DNA of 38,740 nucleotides from contig ONWA01000035.1 in assembly GCA_900321425.1 (NCBI GenBank), positions 1-38,740 of the forward strand, read 5' to 3'. The DNA comes from an uncultured Prevotellaceae bacterium (GTDB taxonomy: Bacteria; Bacteroidota; Bacteroidia; Bacteroidales; Bacteroidaceae). This document shows positions 1 to 8,795 of the stretch, piece by piece; position 1 is the first letter of the stretch; each line of letters starts with the position of its first letter. Position numbers and translations under genes: made by a program. The notes under the pieces are model-generated. The model had not been told where the DNA came from. It did not search any database and was given only the letters and a program-made list of their open reading frames with translations.

Positions 1-2
1 AA

Positions 3-257
3 GCCTACTTCGACAACAAGTTGCGTGACGCTACTGCCAACGTGCAGCGCCAGCAGAAGACCATCGAGGGTTTCAACCGTCTGCCGGAGGTGTTCACCAC
101 CGATGATGTGATGAGGTGCTTTGGGTTGAGCCAATTGATAGTGGCTAATACGAAAATCACCAGACTCATGAAAGATCATCTTGTAGAAAAGGGTGAAAGC
201 TTCACAGAGAACGGACATCGCAGATGGAAGTATCACAAAACGGGGTCAATGGTTTAA
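3..257 (+). CDS. C-terminal fragment of an unidentified protein, cut by window edge
   Basis: The frame is open to the left edge and ends in TAA at 255-257, leaving 84 visible residues, so the true start lies outside the window. The part around PEVFTTDDVMRCFGL followed by a basic segment and GHRRWKYHKTG looks like a small winged-helix DNA-binding end. A similar tail closes some Bacteroidales primase-like or DUF3987 proteins of mobile elements, but that is only an impression of layout and no catalytic motif is visible. The gene converges on rplQ, with a hairpin at 320-351 between them. Confidence 0.5.
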   Translation, partial: AYFDNKLRDATANVQRQQKTIEGFNRLPEVFTTDDVMRCFGLSQLIVANTKITRLMKDHLVEKGESFTENGHRRWKYHKTGSMV

Positions 258-319
258 TCCATTAATCAAATAACCAACTAACCATTAATCATTTGCGAAA
301 ATGATAGTTTGGGGAAACA

Positions 320-351
320 AAGAAGGGATGTCCTTGCGGGCATCCCTTCTT
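320..351 (-). terminator. Terminator hairpin after rplQ
   Basis: An 11-bp perfect stem (320-330 with 341-351) encloses a 10-nt loop. On the minus strand it lies 28 nt beyond the rplQ stop and is followed by a modest T-rich stretch (TTTGTTT). It probably ends the long ribosomal transcript. As a perfect stem between convergent genes it may also stop the plus-strand gene. Confidence 0.7.
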
Positions 352-378
352 GATTCGTAGAAAATTCAAAAAGACAGA

Positions 379-909
379 TTACTCAGCCTTTGCCTCTTCT
401 GCTGCAGGAGCTTCCTCAGCCTTTGCCTCCTCTACAGGTGCCTCAGCCTTTACCTCCTCAGCAGCGGGTGCCTCAGCAGCCTCTGCCTTTGGAGCAGCCT
501 TGCGAGAACGACGAGTGCTCTTCTTCCTGGTTTCGGTCTTAGCCATCTCTGGATCAAAGTCTACCAGCTCGATGAATGCAATCTCAGCAGCGTCACCCTT
601 ACGCAAGCCTAACTTGATGATACGGGTGTAGCCGCCTGGACGGTCGCCTACCTTCTCAGCAACGATGCCGAAGAGTTCCTTGATAGCTTCCTTGTTCTGA
701 AGATAGCTGAATACGACACGACGAGAGTTTGTTGAGTCGTCCTTTGCCTTTGTAATCAGTGGCTCTACATACTTCTTCAGAGCCTTTGCCTTTGCGACGG
801 TCGTAGTGATTCTTTTGTGCATGATCAGCGAGATAGCCATGTTAGCCAACATAGCGCGACGGTGATCTGCAGTACGACCGAGATGATTGAATTTCTTATT
901 ATGTCTCAT
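379..909 (-). CDS. rplQ: 50S ribosomal protein L17 with Ala/Glu-rich tail
   Basis: L17 is a large-subunit protein near the polypeptide exit. The conserved core runs from [12 protein letters not shown] to about residue 122 and includes [15 protein letters not shown] (31-45) and [10 protein letters not shown] (88-97). Residues 123-176 form a low-complexity tail: first basic ([10 protein letters not shown]), then repeats of A, E, P and K. The protein is therefore 176 residues, against about 120-130 for the compact bacterial form; tails of this kind occur in Bacteroidetes. It is the last gene of the cluster, 26 nt after rpoA, and is followed by a terminator hairpin. Confidence 0.97.
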   Translation of the reverse strand: MRHNKKFNHLGRTADHRRAMLANMAISLIMHKRITTTVAKAKALKKYVEPLITKAKDDSTNSRRVVFSYLQNKEAIKELFGIVAEKVGDRPGGYTRIIKLGLRKGDAAEIAFIELVDFDPEMAKTETRKKSTRRSRKAAPKAEAAEAPAAEEVKAEAPVEEAKAEEAPAAEEAKAE

Positions 910-935
910 TGTTTAATCTTTTCTTTTGTGGACAA

Positions 936-1928
936 TTATGCCTTGTCCAGTTTATACTTTGAAATATCGGTTCCAAACGACAGATTCAGACTCTCGAGCA
1001 AATCATCAAGCTCCGTGAGCGATTTCTTACCAAAGTTGCGGAACTTCAGAAGGTCGGTCTTATTGAACTGTACCAGGTCGCCAAGGGTCTCGACATCGGC
1101 TGCCTTGAGGCAGTTGAGGGCACGAACAGAGAGGTTCATGTCGACGAGACGGGTCTTGAGCAACTGGCGCATGTGCAATACCTCCTCATCAAACTCCTGG
1201 TTGCTCTCACTCTCAGATGCTTCGAGAGTGATCTTCTCGTCGGAGAAGAGCATGAAGTGATAGATGAGAATCTTTGCGGCCTCCTTCAGTGCATCCTTCG
1301 GGTGGATGGAACCATCCGTAGTTACCTCAAGCACGAGCTTGTCGTAGTCGGTCTTCTGCTCAACACGATACGGCTCTACTGTGTACTTGACGTTGCGGAT
1401 AGGAGTGTAGATGGAGTCGATAGGTAATACGTTGACATCTGTGCAGAACTCGCGGTTCTCATCAGCAGGAACGTAGCCACGGCCCTTGTTGATGGTGATA
1501 TCCATCTGCATAGATGCTTTGGAATCCAAATGACAAATCACCAAATCGGGATTTAACACTTCAAATCCAGTCAGGTACTTGCCTATATCACCGGCTTTAA
1601 ACTCGGTAGAATTCTCGACAGTGATGGAGACTTTCTCGTTCTCGAATTCTTCCACTACTTGCTTGAACCGAACTTGCTTCAGGTTCAAGATAATGTTGGT
1701 TACATCTTCCTTAACACCAGGTACTGATGAGAACTCATGCTCAACACCGTCGATACGGATGGTGTTGATGGCATAGCCCTCGAGCGATGAAAGAAGAATG
1801 CGGCGCAAGGCATTACCGATGGTTACACCGAAGCCTGGCTCCAATGGACGGAATTCGAACTTGCCGATTCTGTCATCGGATTCCAACATTACTACTTTAT
1901 CAGGTTTTTGAAATGCTAATATCGCCAT
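936..1928 (-). CDS. rpoA: RNA polymerase alpha subunit
   Basis: This is the alpha subunit, the dimeric scaffold for assembly of RNA polymerase. The N-terminal assembly domain spans about 1-235 and shows the conserved [20 protein letters not shown] (29-48). An acidic linker (238-250) leads to the C-terminal domain (about 255-320), which keeps the residues that contact UP-element DNA in E. coli: R269 and N272 in LSVRALNCL, and GKKSL at 300-304. Length (330) is normal. The gene sits between rpsD and rplQ, the standard alpha-operon order. Confidence 0.98.
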   Translation of the reverse strand: MAILAFQKPDKVVMLESDDRIGKFEFRPLEPGFGVTIGNALRRILLSSLEGYAINTIRIDGVEHEFSSVPGVKEDVTNIILNLKQVRFKQVVEEFENEKVSITVENSTEFKAGDIGKYLTGFEVLNPDLVICHLDSKASMQMDITINKGRGYVPADENREFCTDVNVLPIDSIYTPIRNVKYTVEPYRVEQKTDYDKLVLEVTTDGSIHPKDALKEAAKILIYHFMLFSDEKITLEASESESNQEFDEEVLHMRQLLKTRLVDMNLSVRALNCLKAADVETLGDLVQFNKTDLLKFRNFGKKSLTELDDLLESLNLSFGTDISKYKLDKA

Positions 1929-1942
1929 TAATTTAAATGATT

Positions 1943-2551
1943 TTAGTTCTTAGAGTACAACTCAACGATTAACTGCTCCTTAATATTCTCTGGAATGTCG
2001 GCACGCTCTGGCTTGTGGAGATACTTACCACCCTTAGCCTGCTCGTCCCACTCAATCCAAGGATACTTGCTGTGGTTGAAACCAGCCAAGGCGGCCGCAA
2101 TGACCTCCAGTGACTTAGACTTCTCACGAACAGCAACAATCTGTCCTGGCTTTACGCTGAAAGAAGGAATGTTAACTACCTTACCGTCAACAGTGATGTG
2201 CTTGTGGCCTACCAGCTGACGGGCAGCTGCACGTGTAGGAGCAATTCCAAGACGGAACACTACATTGTCAAGACGGCTCTCTAAGTTCTGCAGCAGCACC
2301 TCACCAGTGATACCCTCAGCCTTAGCAGCCTTCTCAAACATATTACGGAACTGGCGCTCAAGCACACCGTAAGTATACTTGGCTTTCTGCTTCTCTGCCA
2401 GCATGACAGCATACTCCGACTGCTTACGGCGACGGTTATTGCCATGCTGTCCAGGAGGGAAGTTTCTCCTAGACAAAACTTTGTCCGCGCCGAAGATGGG
2501 CTCGCCAAAACGACGCGCGATTTTTGATTTCGGTCCAATATATCTTGCCAT
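1943..2551 (-). CDS. rpsD: 30S ribosomal protein S4
   Basis: S4 is a primary 16S rRNA-binding protein that nucleates 30S body assembly. The protein starts [17 protein letters not shown] and has the S4 RNA-binding domain from about 90 ([32 protein letters not shown]). It ends [12 protein letters not shown]. At 202 residues it is normal, and the N-terminal zinc-cysteine cluster found in some S4 proteins is absent. A 65-nt gap with a paired hairpin-forming repeat separates it from rpsK. S4 is a known autoregulator of its operon in other bacteria. Confidence 0.98.
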   Translation of the reverse strand: MARYIGPKSKIARRFGEPIFGADKVLSRRNFPPGQHGNNRRRKQSEYAVMLAEKQKAKYTYGVLERQFRNMFEKAAKAEGITGEVLLQNLESRLDNVVFRLGIAPTRAAARQLVGHKHITVDGKVVNIPSFSVKPGQIVAVREKSKSLEVIAAALAGFNHSKYPWIEWDEQAKGGKYLHKPERADIPENIKEQLIVELYSKN

Positions 2552-2580
2552 AATCTATAAAAAAAAATTCTTTACTATTA

Positions 2581-2611
2581 CTAGATATTCTAGAAACGCT
2601 AGATACTCTAG
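2581..2611 (-). repeat. Paired near-palindromes between rpsK and rpsD
   Basis: Two 13-nt near-palindromes, CTAGATATTCTAG at 2581-2593 and CTAGATACTCTAG at 2599-2611, are separated by 5 nt. In the minus-strand mRNA they can pair with each other as two 5-bp helices around a 3x3 internal loop, in the leader just before rpsD. No T-run follows, so this is not a simple terminator. A role in S4 feedback control is a guess from position. Confidence 0.45.
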
Positions 2612-2616
2612 GAAAA

Positions 2617-3006
2617 TTAAACTCTACGACGCTTTGGAGGACGGCATCCGTTGTGTGGCAGTGGAGTAACGTCAACGATCTCCATCACCTCGATACCTGC
2701 ACCATGCACGGCACGGATAGCACTCTCACGACCATTACCTGGACCCTTCACATAGGCTTTTACCTTACGCAGACCCAAGTCGAAAGCGACCTTTGCGCAA
2801 TCCTCGGCTGCCATCTGAGCAGCATAAGGAGTGTTCTTCTTAGAACCGCGGAAACCCATCTTACCAGCTGATGACCAAGAGATCACCTGTCCCTCGTCAT
2901 TTGCCAAAGATACGATAATATTATTGAAAGAACTGTGAACGTGGAGCTGACCCATTGCAGTTACACGCACATTTCTCTTCTTTGAAGTGACTGTTTTCTT
3001 TGCCAT
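2617..3006 (-). CDS. rpsK: 30S ribosomal protein S11
   Basis: S11 lies on the 30S platform near the E-site mRNA. The sequence is typical: [19 protein letters not shown], then [24 protein letters not shown], and the conserved C-terminus [18 protein letters not shown]. At 129 residues it is standard. It starts 35 nt after the S13 stop and is followed by the structured gap before rpsD. Confidence 0.98.
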   Translation of the reverse strand: MAKKTVTSKKRNVRVTAMGQLHVHSSFNNIIVSLANDEGQVISWSSAGKMGFRGSKKNTPYAAQMAAEDCAKVAFDLGLRKVKAYVKGPGNGRESAIRAVHGAGIEVMEIVDVTPLPHNGCRPPKRRRV

Positions 3007-3041
3007 AACTTTTCAATTCTTTAATTTCTCAACTGTTAAAT

Positions 3042-3473
3042 TTACTTCGTAGCCTTCTTCTTGTTAGCAACAGTCTTCTTCTTTCCCTTGCGGGTACGAG
3101 CATTGTTCTTGGTGCTCTGACCACGAACAGGAAGACCATGACGATGGCGTACTCCACGATAGCAACCAATATCCATCAGTCGCTTGATATTCAACTGGAT
3201 CTCACTACGAAGATCACCTTCAACTTTGAATTCAGCGCCGATAATTTCACGGATCTTGGCTGCCTGGTCGTCACTCCACTCGTTGACCTTCAAGTCACGG
3301 CTGACACCTGCCTTATCCAATATCTTTGCTGAACTACTTCGACCAATACCATAGATATAGGTCAATGCGATTTCGCCACGCTTATTCTGGGGGTTGATAA
3401 CGAACAGGCGACCCTTACGACGAACAATCTTGCAATCTGGGGTACGCTTCTTCAATGATGCTCTTGTCTTCAT
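3042..3473 (-). CDS. rpsM: Ribosomal protein L36-S13 in-frame fusion (rpmJ-rpsM)
   Basis: One open frame of 143 residues. Residues 1-27 ([20 protein letters not shown] then GRLFVIN) are the start of L36, which is normally about 38 residues in Bacteroidetes. From P28 ([20 protein letters not shown]) to the end ([20 protein letters not shown]) it is S13, missing only its usual first ~10 residues (the segment ending VDLP). The last ~11 residues of L36, the rpmJ stop, the intergenic spacer and the rpsM start are all absent. The join falls at a run of five C on the coding strand (complement of 3389-3393). Position is right for both genes (infA, rpmJ, rpsM, rpsK) and no other L36 is in the window. 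It may be a real chimera or an assembly deletion; the S13 assignment itself is certain. Confidence 0.9.
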   Translation of the reverse strand: MKTRASLKKRTPDCKIVRRKGRLFVINPQNKRGEIALTYIYGIGRSSSAKILDKAGVSRDLKVNEWSDDQAAKIREIIGAEFKVEGDLRSEIQLNIKRLMDIGCYRGVRHRHGLPVRGQSTKNNARTRKGKKKTVANKKKATK

Positions 3474-3484
3474 ATCTTTGTTAT

Positions 3485-3703
3485 TTATTTGTATCTGAAT
3501 ACAATTCTACCTTTCGTCAAGTCGTACGGACTCATCTCCACTTTCACCTTATCTCCTGGGAGAATCTTGATGTAGTGCATTCGCATCTTACCAGAGATGT
3601 GAGCGATGATCTGTACACCATTCTCTAATTCTACACGGAACATTGCATTTGAGAGTGACTCAATGATTGTTCCATCCTGCTCTATCGCGGATTGTTTTGC
3701 CAT
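3485..3703 (-). CDS. infA: Translation initiation factor IF-1
   Basis: IF-1 occupies the 30S A site during initiation. The 72-residue protein is a single OB-fold: [40 protein letters not shown] and the ending [11 protein letters not shown]. Length is exactly standard. It sits 7 nt after map and 11 nt before the L36-S13 frame, the usual map-infA-rpmJ-rpsM order. Confidence 0.98.
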   Translation of the reverse strand: MAKQSAIEQDGTIIESLSNAMFRVELENGVQIIAHISGKMRMHYIKILPGDKVKVEMSPYDLTKGRIVFRYK

Positions 3704-3710
3704 GCTTTAA

Positions 3711-4511
3711 TTAATATAATTTTCCTTCAATTCGTTCTACTTCCTCAAACGTCGATAAAATCTCAGCCTTGCCTCTACGGATGGCCAACGTGTGCTCAAA
3801 ATGAGCTGCCGGCTTACCGTCGCGCGTTCTGATGGTCCAACGGTCGGGCATCAGATAGATGGCCCTGTTGCCCATCGTGATCATCGGCTCGATGGCGATG
3901 CACATCCCTGCTTTCAACAGGATACCGTTTCCACGCCGACCGTAGTTGGGCACCTGAGGGTCTTCGTGCATCTCCTTGCCAATTCCATGCCCTGTCAACT
4001 CTCTGACAACTCCGTAGCCTTGCTGCTCGCAGTGGTCTTGTACCGCACTGCTGATATCGCCAAGGTGCTTGCCAGCTACGGCATTCTCGATGCCGAGATA
4101 GAGCGACTCCTTCGTCGTCTTGAGTAACTGTCTGACCTCTGCTGAGACCTCACCGACACAGAATGTGTAACAGGAATCTCCATTGAAGCCGTTCAACAGT
4201 GTACCACAGTCGACAGAGATGATGTCACCGTCCTTGAGGATAGTCTCCTCGTTGGGCACCCCATGCACCACAACATCATTCACTGACGTACAGATGCTGG
4301 CAGGAAACGGACCGCCGTAAGGATTGGGAAAACCCAGAAACGTGGGGGTGGCCCCATGATCACGAATGAACGTGTCAGCGATCTTATCCAACTGCTTGGT
4401 GGTGACACCAGGCTTGATATGTTTTGCTAATTCGCCAAGCACTTGACCAACGAGTTGGTTAGCTTGGCGCATTAGCTCTATTTCATCTTCAGTCTTCAGG
4501 TAGATATTCAT
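3711..4511 (-). CDS. map: Methionine aminopeptidase, type I
   Basis: This enzyme removes the initiator methionine from nascent proteins. It has the pita-bread fold with the five metal ligands in order: D in SVDCGTL, D in NGDSCYTF, H in LTGHGIG, E in IAIEPMI and E in AHFEHT. At 266 residues it is a compact type Ia enzyme with no N-terminal zinc domain. It lies 9 nt after secY and 7 nt before infA, so it is translated from the same message as the ribosomal proteins whose N-termini it processes. Confidence 0.97.
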   Translation of the reverse strand: MNIYLKTEDEIELMRQANQLVGQVLGELAKHIKPGVTTKQLDKIADTFIRDHGATPTFLGFPNPYGGPFPASICTSVNDVVVHGVPNEETILKDGDIISVDCGTLLNGFNGDSCYTFCVGEVSAEVRQLLKTTKESLYLGIENAVAGKHLGDISSAVQDHCEQQGYGVVRELTGHGIGKEMHEDPQVPNYGRRGNGILLKAGMCIAIEPMITMGNRAIYLMPDRWTIRTRDGKPAAHFEHTLAIRRGKAEILSTFEEVERIEGKLY

Positions 4512-4520
4512 TGAAGAATA

Positions 4521-5864
4521 TTAATAAGCGGAAACACCTCCACGTCCGTGAATGCGGCCTGAACTCAGCAAACCGTCATAATGGCGCATCAGCAGGTGAC
4601 TCTCAATCTGAGCGAGCGTATCAAGTACGACGCCGACAAGAATCAAGAGAGAGGTTCCACCGAAGAACTGAGAGAAAGCGTCTTGAACATTCAACAGGCT
4701 TGCCAATGCCGGCATCACAGCGATGAAGGCAATGAACAATGATCCTGGCAAGGTGATACGAGACATCACCGTATCGATGAAGTCGGCCGTGTCCTTGCCT
4801 GGCTTAATGCCAGGAATGAAACCATTGTTACGCTTCATATCCTCTGCCATCTGCGTAGGATTGAGCGTGATAGCCGTATAGAAATAGGTGAATGCGATGA
4901 TCAGTACTGCAAAGATGATATTGTAGGTCCAGCTGTGATGATCAAGCATGGTACGAACAAACCAACTGGCATTCTCAGGAGCTGAATACTGAACAACGGT
5001 CAACGGAATGAACATCAGTGCCTGAGCAAAGATGATAGGCATCACGTTGGCAGCAAACAACTTCAGAGGGATGTACTGACGGGCACCACCATACTGTTGG
5101 TTACCCACAAGACGTTTAGCATACTGTACAGGGATCTTACGAACACCCTGCACCAAAACGATAGATGCGCAAACAACTGCATAGAGAATGATAATCTCCA
5201 CAAGGAACATCACCAGTCCACCACCAGTGATGGCAGTGAAACGGGAGCTGACCTCCTGGAAGAATGCCTGTGGCAAACGGGCGATGATACCAATCATGAT
5301 GATCATCGAAATACCATTGCCAATTCCCTTATCAGTAATGCGCTCACCCAACCACAGGATGAACATACTTCCTGCTGAAAGGATGATGGTAGCGGGAATC
5401 ATAAATACAGGCCACGAAATACCCGTAGCGAGTGCTGCGCCAGCCTGTACTTTCAGGTTAATGAGGTAACCCGGTGCCTGGAACAGCAGGATAGCTACTG
5501 TCAGGTAACGGGTATAGGCACTAATCTTTTTGCGACCACTCTCACCTTCACGCTGCATCTTCTGGAAATAAGGTACAGCAACAGCGAGAAGCTGCATTAC
5601 GATAGAAGCAGAGATATAAGGCATGATTCCAAGCGCAAAAATTGACGCATTAGAAAATGCACCACCAGAGAACATATCAAGCAGCGACATCAGACCACCC
5701 GCAGTCTGCGACTGCAACTTGTCCAACATAGCAGGATTGATACCTGGAAGCACGACGAACGAACCAAAACGGTAAATCGCCACGAACAATAGAGTGATCA
5801 AGATGCGCATACGCAGATCCTCTATCTTCCAAATGTTCTTCAGTGTCTCTATAAACTTCTTCAT
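4521..5864 (-). CDS. secY: Protein translocase subunit SecY
   Basis: SecY is the channel of the Sec translocon in the inner membrane. The 447 residues carry the family's start (LKNIWKIEDLRMRILITLLF), the plug region after LPGINPAML, and alternating hydrophobic stretches consistent with ten membrane helices. The cytoplasmic loop GVRKIPVQYAKR and the ending LLMRHYDGLLSSGRIHGR are conserved. It lies 6 nt after rplO, as in most bacteria. Confidence 0.98.
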   Translation of the reverse strand: MKKFIETLKNIWKIEDLRMRILITLLFVAIYRFGSFVVLPGINPAMLDKLQSQTAGGLMSLLDMFSGGAFSNASIFALGIMPYISASIVMQLLAVAVPYFQKMQREGESGRKKISAYTRYLTVAILLFQAPGYLINLKVQAGAALATGISWPVFMIPATIILSAGSMFILWLGERITDKGIGNGISMIIMIGIIARLPQAFFQEVSSRFTAITGGGLVMFLVEIIILYAVVCASIVLVQGVRKIPVQYAKRLVGNQQYGGARQYIPLKLFAANVMPIIFAQALMFIPLTVVQYSAPENASWFVRTMLDHHSWTYNIIFAVLIIAFTYFYTAITLNPTQMAEDMKRNNGFIPGIKPGKDTADFIDTVMSRITLPGSLFIAFIAVMPALASLLNVQDAFSQFFGGTSLLILVGVVLDTLAQIESHLLMRHYDGLLSSGRIHGRGGVSAY

Positions 5865-5870
5865 CTTCGT

Positions 5871-6317
5871 TTAGATTATTGTTGCGTTACCACCTACTGC
5901 CTTGATAGCCTCTTCAGCAGTCTTTGAGAAAGCATTTGCCTCTACGTCAACCTTTGCCTTCAGCTCACCATTACCAAGGACCTTTACCAACTCACGACCA
6001 TTGGTCAGACCAGCAGCAACGAGCTCTGCGATTCCAATCTTGGTGAGATTCTTCTCCTCAGCAAGTCTCTGAAGAGTAGAAAGGTTCACAGCAAAATACT
6101 CCTTGTGGTTGATATTCTTGAATCCAGCCTTTGGAACACGACGCTGCAGAGGCATCTGACCACCTTCAAAACCGATCTTTCTCTTATAACCAGAGCGTGC
6201 CTTAGCACCCTTGTGACCACGGGTAGATGTGCCGCCCAGACCAGAACCTGGTCCGCGACCGATTCTACGACGTGCATGTGTAGAGCCTTCAGCTGGTTTC
6301 AAATTATGTAGTTTCAT
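5871..6317 (-). CDS. rplO: 50S ribosomal protein L15
   Basis: L15 is a late-assembly large-subunit protein with a long basic N-terminal extension. It starts MKLHNLKPAEGSTHARRRIG, continues through GRGPGSGLGGTSTRGHKGAK, and ends in a small globular domain (KVDVEANAFSKTAEEAIKAV). The ATG at 6315-6317 is chosen because a longer frame would need a TTG two codons upstream and the family begins MKLHNL or MELHNL. The protein is 148 residues. Confidence 0.97.
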   Translation of the reverse strand: MKLHNLKPAEGSTHARRRIGRGPGSGLGGTSTRGHKGAKARSGYKRKIGFEGGQMPLQRRVPKAGFKNINHKEYFAVNLSTLQRLAEEKNLTKIGIAELVAAGLTNGRELVKVLGNGELKAKVDVEANAFSKTAEEAIKAVGGNATII

Positions 6318-6349
6318 AATCAAATCTGTTTTAAAAATTGTAATACGAA

Positions 6350-6526
6350 TTAATCAATAACGGTTACCAAGTGATGAACCTTACGGATCATACCGCGAAT
6401 AGAAGGAGTGTCCTCTACTTCAACAACCTGAGAGATCTTGCGCAGGCCTAAAGCCTCGAGTGTACGCTTCTGATCTACGGGATAACCGATCTTACTCTTA
6501 ATCTGCTTAACCTTAATTGTTGCCAT
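6350..6526 (-). CDS. rpmD: 50S ribosomal protein L30
   Basis: A 58-residue frame between rpsE and rplO reads [20 protein letters not shown], then [20 protein letters not shown], then [18 protein letters not shown]. This is the whole L30 family: a ferredoxin-like fold with the GLRK(I/L) and G(M/I)I.KV.HLV signatures. ATG is at 6524-6526 and TAA at 6350-6352, 12 nt after the rpsE stop. Position (rpsE-rpmD-rplO) is canonical. Confidence 0.97.
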   Translation of the reverse strand: MATIKVKQIKSKIGYPVDQKRTLEALGLRKISQVVEVEDTPSIRGMIRKVHHLVTVID

Positions 6527-6538
6527 AATTGTTTCTCC

Positions 6539-7051
6539 TTATCCTCTAAATACTTTTTCCATACTGATTCCACGAGTACCAGCGACGGTATAGGCATCAC
6601 GAATCTGGCTCAGGGCCACGATAGTAGCCTTCACCAAGTTGTGGGGGTTAGAAGAACCCTTTGACTTTGCCAGCACGTCTTTTACACCAACGCTCTCCAA
6701 TACAGCACGCATAGCACCACCAGCCACAAGACCGGTACCTGCTGCGGCTGGCTTCAGGAATACCTGTGCACCACCGAAGTGTGCCTCAATCTCGTGAGGA
6801 ATCGTACCCTTCAGTACAGGTACCTTCACCAGATTCTTCTTGGCTGCCTCTACACCCTTGGCGATAGCAGCAGTAACTTCACCTGCTTTTCCAAGTCCCC
6901 AGCCGATGATACCATTGCCGTCACCGACAACGACGATAGCTGCGAATGTAAAGGTGCGACCTCCCTTTGTTACCTTGGTAACACGGTTGATGGCAACCAA
7001 TCTGTCTTTCAACTCAACGTCACTATTTACTTTAACTCTGTTCATTGCCAT
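6539..7051 (-). CDS. rpsE: 30S ribosomal protein S5
   Basis: S5 acts in decoding accuracy and helps form the mRNA entry site. The double-stranded RNA-binding-like N-terminal domain includes [39 protein letters not shown] follows, and the C-terminal domain holds [18 protein letters not shown] and [12 protein letters not shown]. At 170 residues it is normal. A second Met two codons in is an alternative start. It follows rplR by 6 nt. Confidence 0.97.
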   Translation of the reverse strand: MAMNRVKVNSDVELKDRLVAINRVTKVTKGGRTFTFAAIVVVGDGNGIIGWGLGKAGEVTAAIAKGVEAAKKNLVKVPVLKGTIPHEIEAHFGGAQVFLKPAAAGTGLVAGGAMRAVLESVGVKDVLAKSKGSSNPHNLVKATIVALSQIRDAYTVAGTRGISMEKVFRG

Positions 7052-7057
7052 AATCGT

Positions 7058-7402
7058 TTAGAATTTAAGTCCGCCTTTACGTGCTGCATCTGCCAATGAC
7101 TTTACACGACCGTGATAGAGATAACCGTTACGGTCGAAGACAACAGCTGTGATACCAGCCTCCTGTGCCTTCTTCGCAACCAGCTCACCTACCTTCTCGG
7201 CCTGCTGGATCTTTGGCATCGCCTCCATACCAAGAGAAGATGCGGATGCAAGTGTTTTACCTTCCAAATCATTAATTACCTGAGCATAGATCTGCTTGTT
7301 GCTGCGGAAAACGCTCAAGCGTGGACGCTCGGCTGTGCCGTTTACGTTCTTGCGAATTCTATATTTAATCTTAATTCGTCTTTCTACTTTCTTTGTTGTC
7401 AT
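7058..7402 (-). CDS. rplR: 50S ribosomal protein L18
   Basis: L18 binds 5S rRNA in the central protuberance with L5. The 114 residues show the basic N-terminus ([20 protein letters not shown]), then [20 protein letters not shown] and the ending [20 protein letters not shown], all family hallmarks. It lies 31 nt after rplF and 6 nt before rpsE. Confidence 0.97.
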   Translation of the reverse strand: MTTKKVERRIKIKYRIRKNVNGTAERPRLSVFRSNKQIYAQVINDLEGKTLASASSLGMEAMPKIQQAEKVGELVAKKAQEAGITAVVFDRNGYLYHGRVKSLADAARKGGLKF

Positions 7403-7433
7403 AATCTTTCTTTTTTAGGATCAATTCTTAAGA

Positions 7434-8003
7434 TTACTTAGCCGATGCTGACTTACCCGACTTACGACGGATAACCTCACCCTTAAACAAAATACCCTTT
7501 CCTTTGTAAGGCTCAGGCATGCGGAAAGAACGAATCTTTGCACAAATCATTCCCAAGAGCTGCTTGTCGCATGACTCAAGAATAATCTGAGGATTCTGGT
7601 TACGCTCTGACTTCGTCTCAACCTTCACTTCCTTGGGAAGCTGGATGAAGATCGGGTGTGTATAACCGAGAGCAAACTCAACGATGTTGCCCTGATTGGA
7701 CACACGATAACCGACACCGACGAGTTCCATCTCCTTCTTATATCCCTCACTTACACCTACAACCATGTTGTTGATGAGTGAACGATACAAACCGTGGAAT
7801 GCCTGCTTCTGCTTTACGTTGACAGGACTGTTCTCGTCAATCTCAAAAATGATATGACCATCTTCTATCTTCATCTTAATAGATGAATCAACTTTCTGAG
7901 AGAGTTCTCCCTTAGGACCTTTTACTGTAACAACACCGTCCTTGTCCTGCTGAACTGTAACACCTGCAGGAATACTAATTGGCAATTTTCCTATTCTTGA
8001 CAT
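7434..8003 (-). CDS. rplF: 50S ribosomal protein L6
   Basis: L6 lies near the sarcin-ricin loop and the factor-binding site. It has the start MSRIGKLPISIPAGV, the first alpha-beta domain with VTVKGPKGELSQ, and the second with the signature PEPYKGKGILFKGEVIRRK (about 163-181). Length 189 is slightly above the usual ~178. It sits 14 nt after rpsH. Confidence 0.97.
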   Translation of the reverse strand: MSRIGKLPISIPAGVTVQQDKDGVVTVKGPKGELSQKVDSSIKMKIEDGHIIFEIDENSPVNVKQKQAFHGLYRSLINNMVVGVSEGYKKEMELVGVGYRVSNQGNIVEFALGYTHPIFIQLPKEVKVETKSERNQNPQIILESCDKQLLGMICAKIRSFRMPEPYKGKGILFKGEVIRRKSGKSASAK

Positions 8004-8017
8004 ATGCTATCCTCCAA

Positions 8018-8413
8018 TTAATATACGTAGCAAAGAACCTCACCACCGATCTTAAGATCAGCAGCCTCTTTGTCTGTCATTACACCTTTAGACGTGGATA
8101 TAATGGCAATACCCAGTCCGTTAATAACTCTCGGCATGTCTTTGTAACCAGTGTACTTGCGAAGACCTGGTGTAGACACTCTCTTGAGGTACTTGATTGC
8201 ATTCTCCTTGGTAGCCGGGTTGTACTTCAGGGCCACCTTGATAGTACCTTGTGGGCCATCCTCTACGAACTTGTAATTCAGGATGTAACCCTTCTCGAAG
8301 AGGATCTTAGTGATTTCCTTCTTCAAGTTAGACGCAGGAATCTCAACAACACGGTGATGAGCCATGATTGCATTTCTGAGTCTTGTCAGATAATCTGCTA
8401 TTGGATCTGTCAT
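8018..8413 (-). CDS. rpsH: 30S ribosomal protein S8
   Basis: S8 binds the central domain of 16S rRNA and is the translational repressor of the spc operon in E. coli. The 131-residue protein has [35 protein letters not shown] and the closing signature [14 protein letters not shown] 74-nt gap, the longest inside the spc block here, separates it from rpsN and contains a small GC hairpin (8435-8449, stem TCGGG/CCCGA). Confidence 0.97.
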   Translation of the reverse strand: MTDPIADYLTRLRNAIMAHHRVVEIPASNLKKEITKILFEKGYILNYKFVEDGPQGTIKVALKYNPATKENAIKYLKRVSTPGLRKYTGYKDMPRVINGLGIAIISTSKGVMTDKEAADLKIGGEVLCYVY

Positions 8414-8487
8414 ATAAAATAAAGTTTTAATTAATCGGGACTACCCCGACAATATTAAATAAGAATAATTTTCTCATCAAAGCGGGT

Positions 8488-8790
8488 TTACCAGCTTGCC
8501 TTCTTTACGCCTGGAATCAGACCTGCAGATGCCATCTCACGGAACTGAATACGGGAAAGGCCAAACTGACGCATATAACCCTTGGGACGACCCGTGATCT
8601 TGCAGCGGTTGTGCAGACGGATGGGGTTGGCATTCTTAGGAATAGCCTGCAGTTTACGAGCTGCCTCGTATGCCTCTGCGGGATCCTCAGATGTTGCGAT
8701 AACCTTCTTCAGAGCGGCACGCTTTTCAGCATAACGAGCCACCATCTTAGCGCGCTTCACCTCACGGGCTTTCATTGATTCTTTTGCCAT
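8488..8790 (-). CDS. rpsN: 30S ribosomal protein S14, zinc-free form
   Basis: S14 is in the 30S head. The C-terminal signature [20 protein letters not shown] and [17 protein letters not shown] is clear, and there is no CXXC pair, so this is the zinc-independent (C-minus) type. At 100 residues it carries a somewhat longer middle segment (about 28-48, [19 protein letters not shown]) than the 89-residue form I recall from Bacteroides. It lies 5 nt after rplE. Confidence 0.96.
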   Translation of the reverse strand: MAKESMKAREVKRAKMVARYAEKRAALKKVIATSEDPAEAYEAARKLQAIPKNANPIRLHNRCKITGRPKGYMRQFGLSRIQFREMASAGLIPGVKKASW

Positions 8791-8795
8791 ATCTC

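Noticed and set aside
8435-8449. Terminator between rpsN and rpsH
   Set aside because: A 5-bp GC stem without a proper T-run. A stop here would cut off most of the spc genes.
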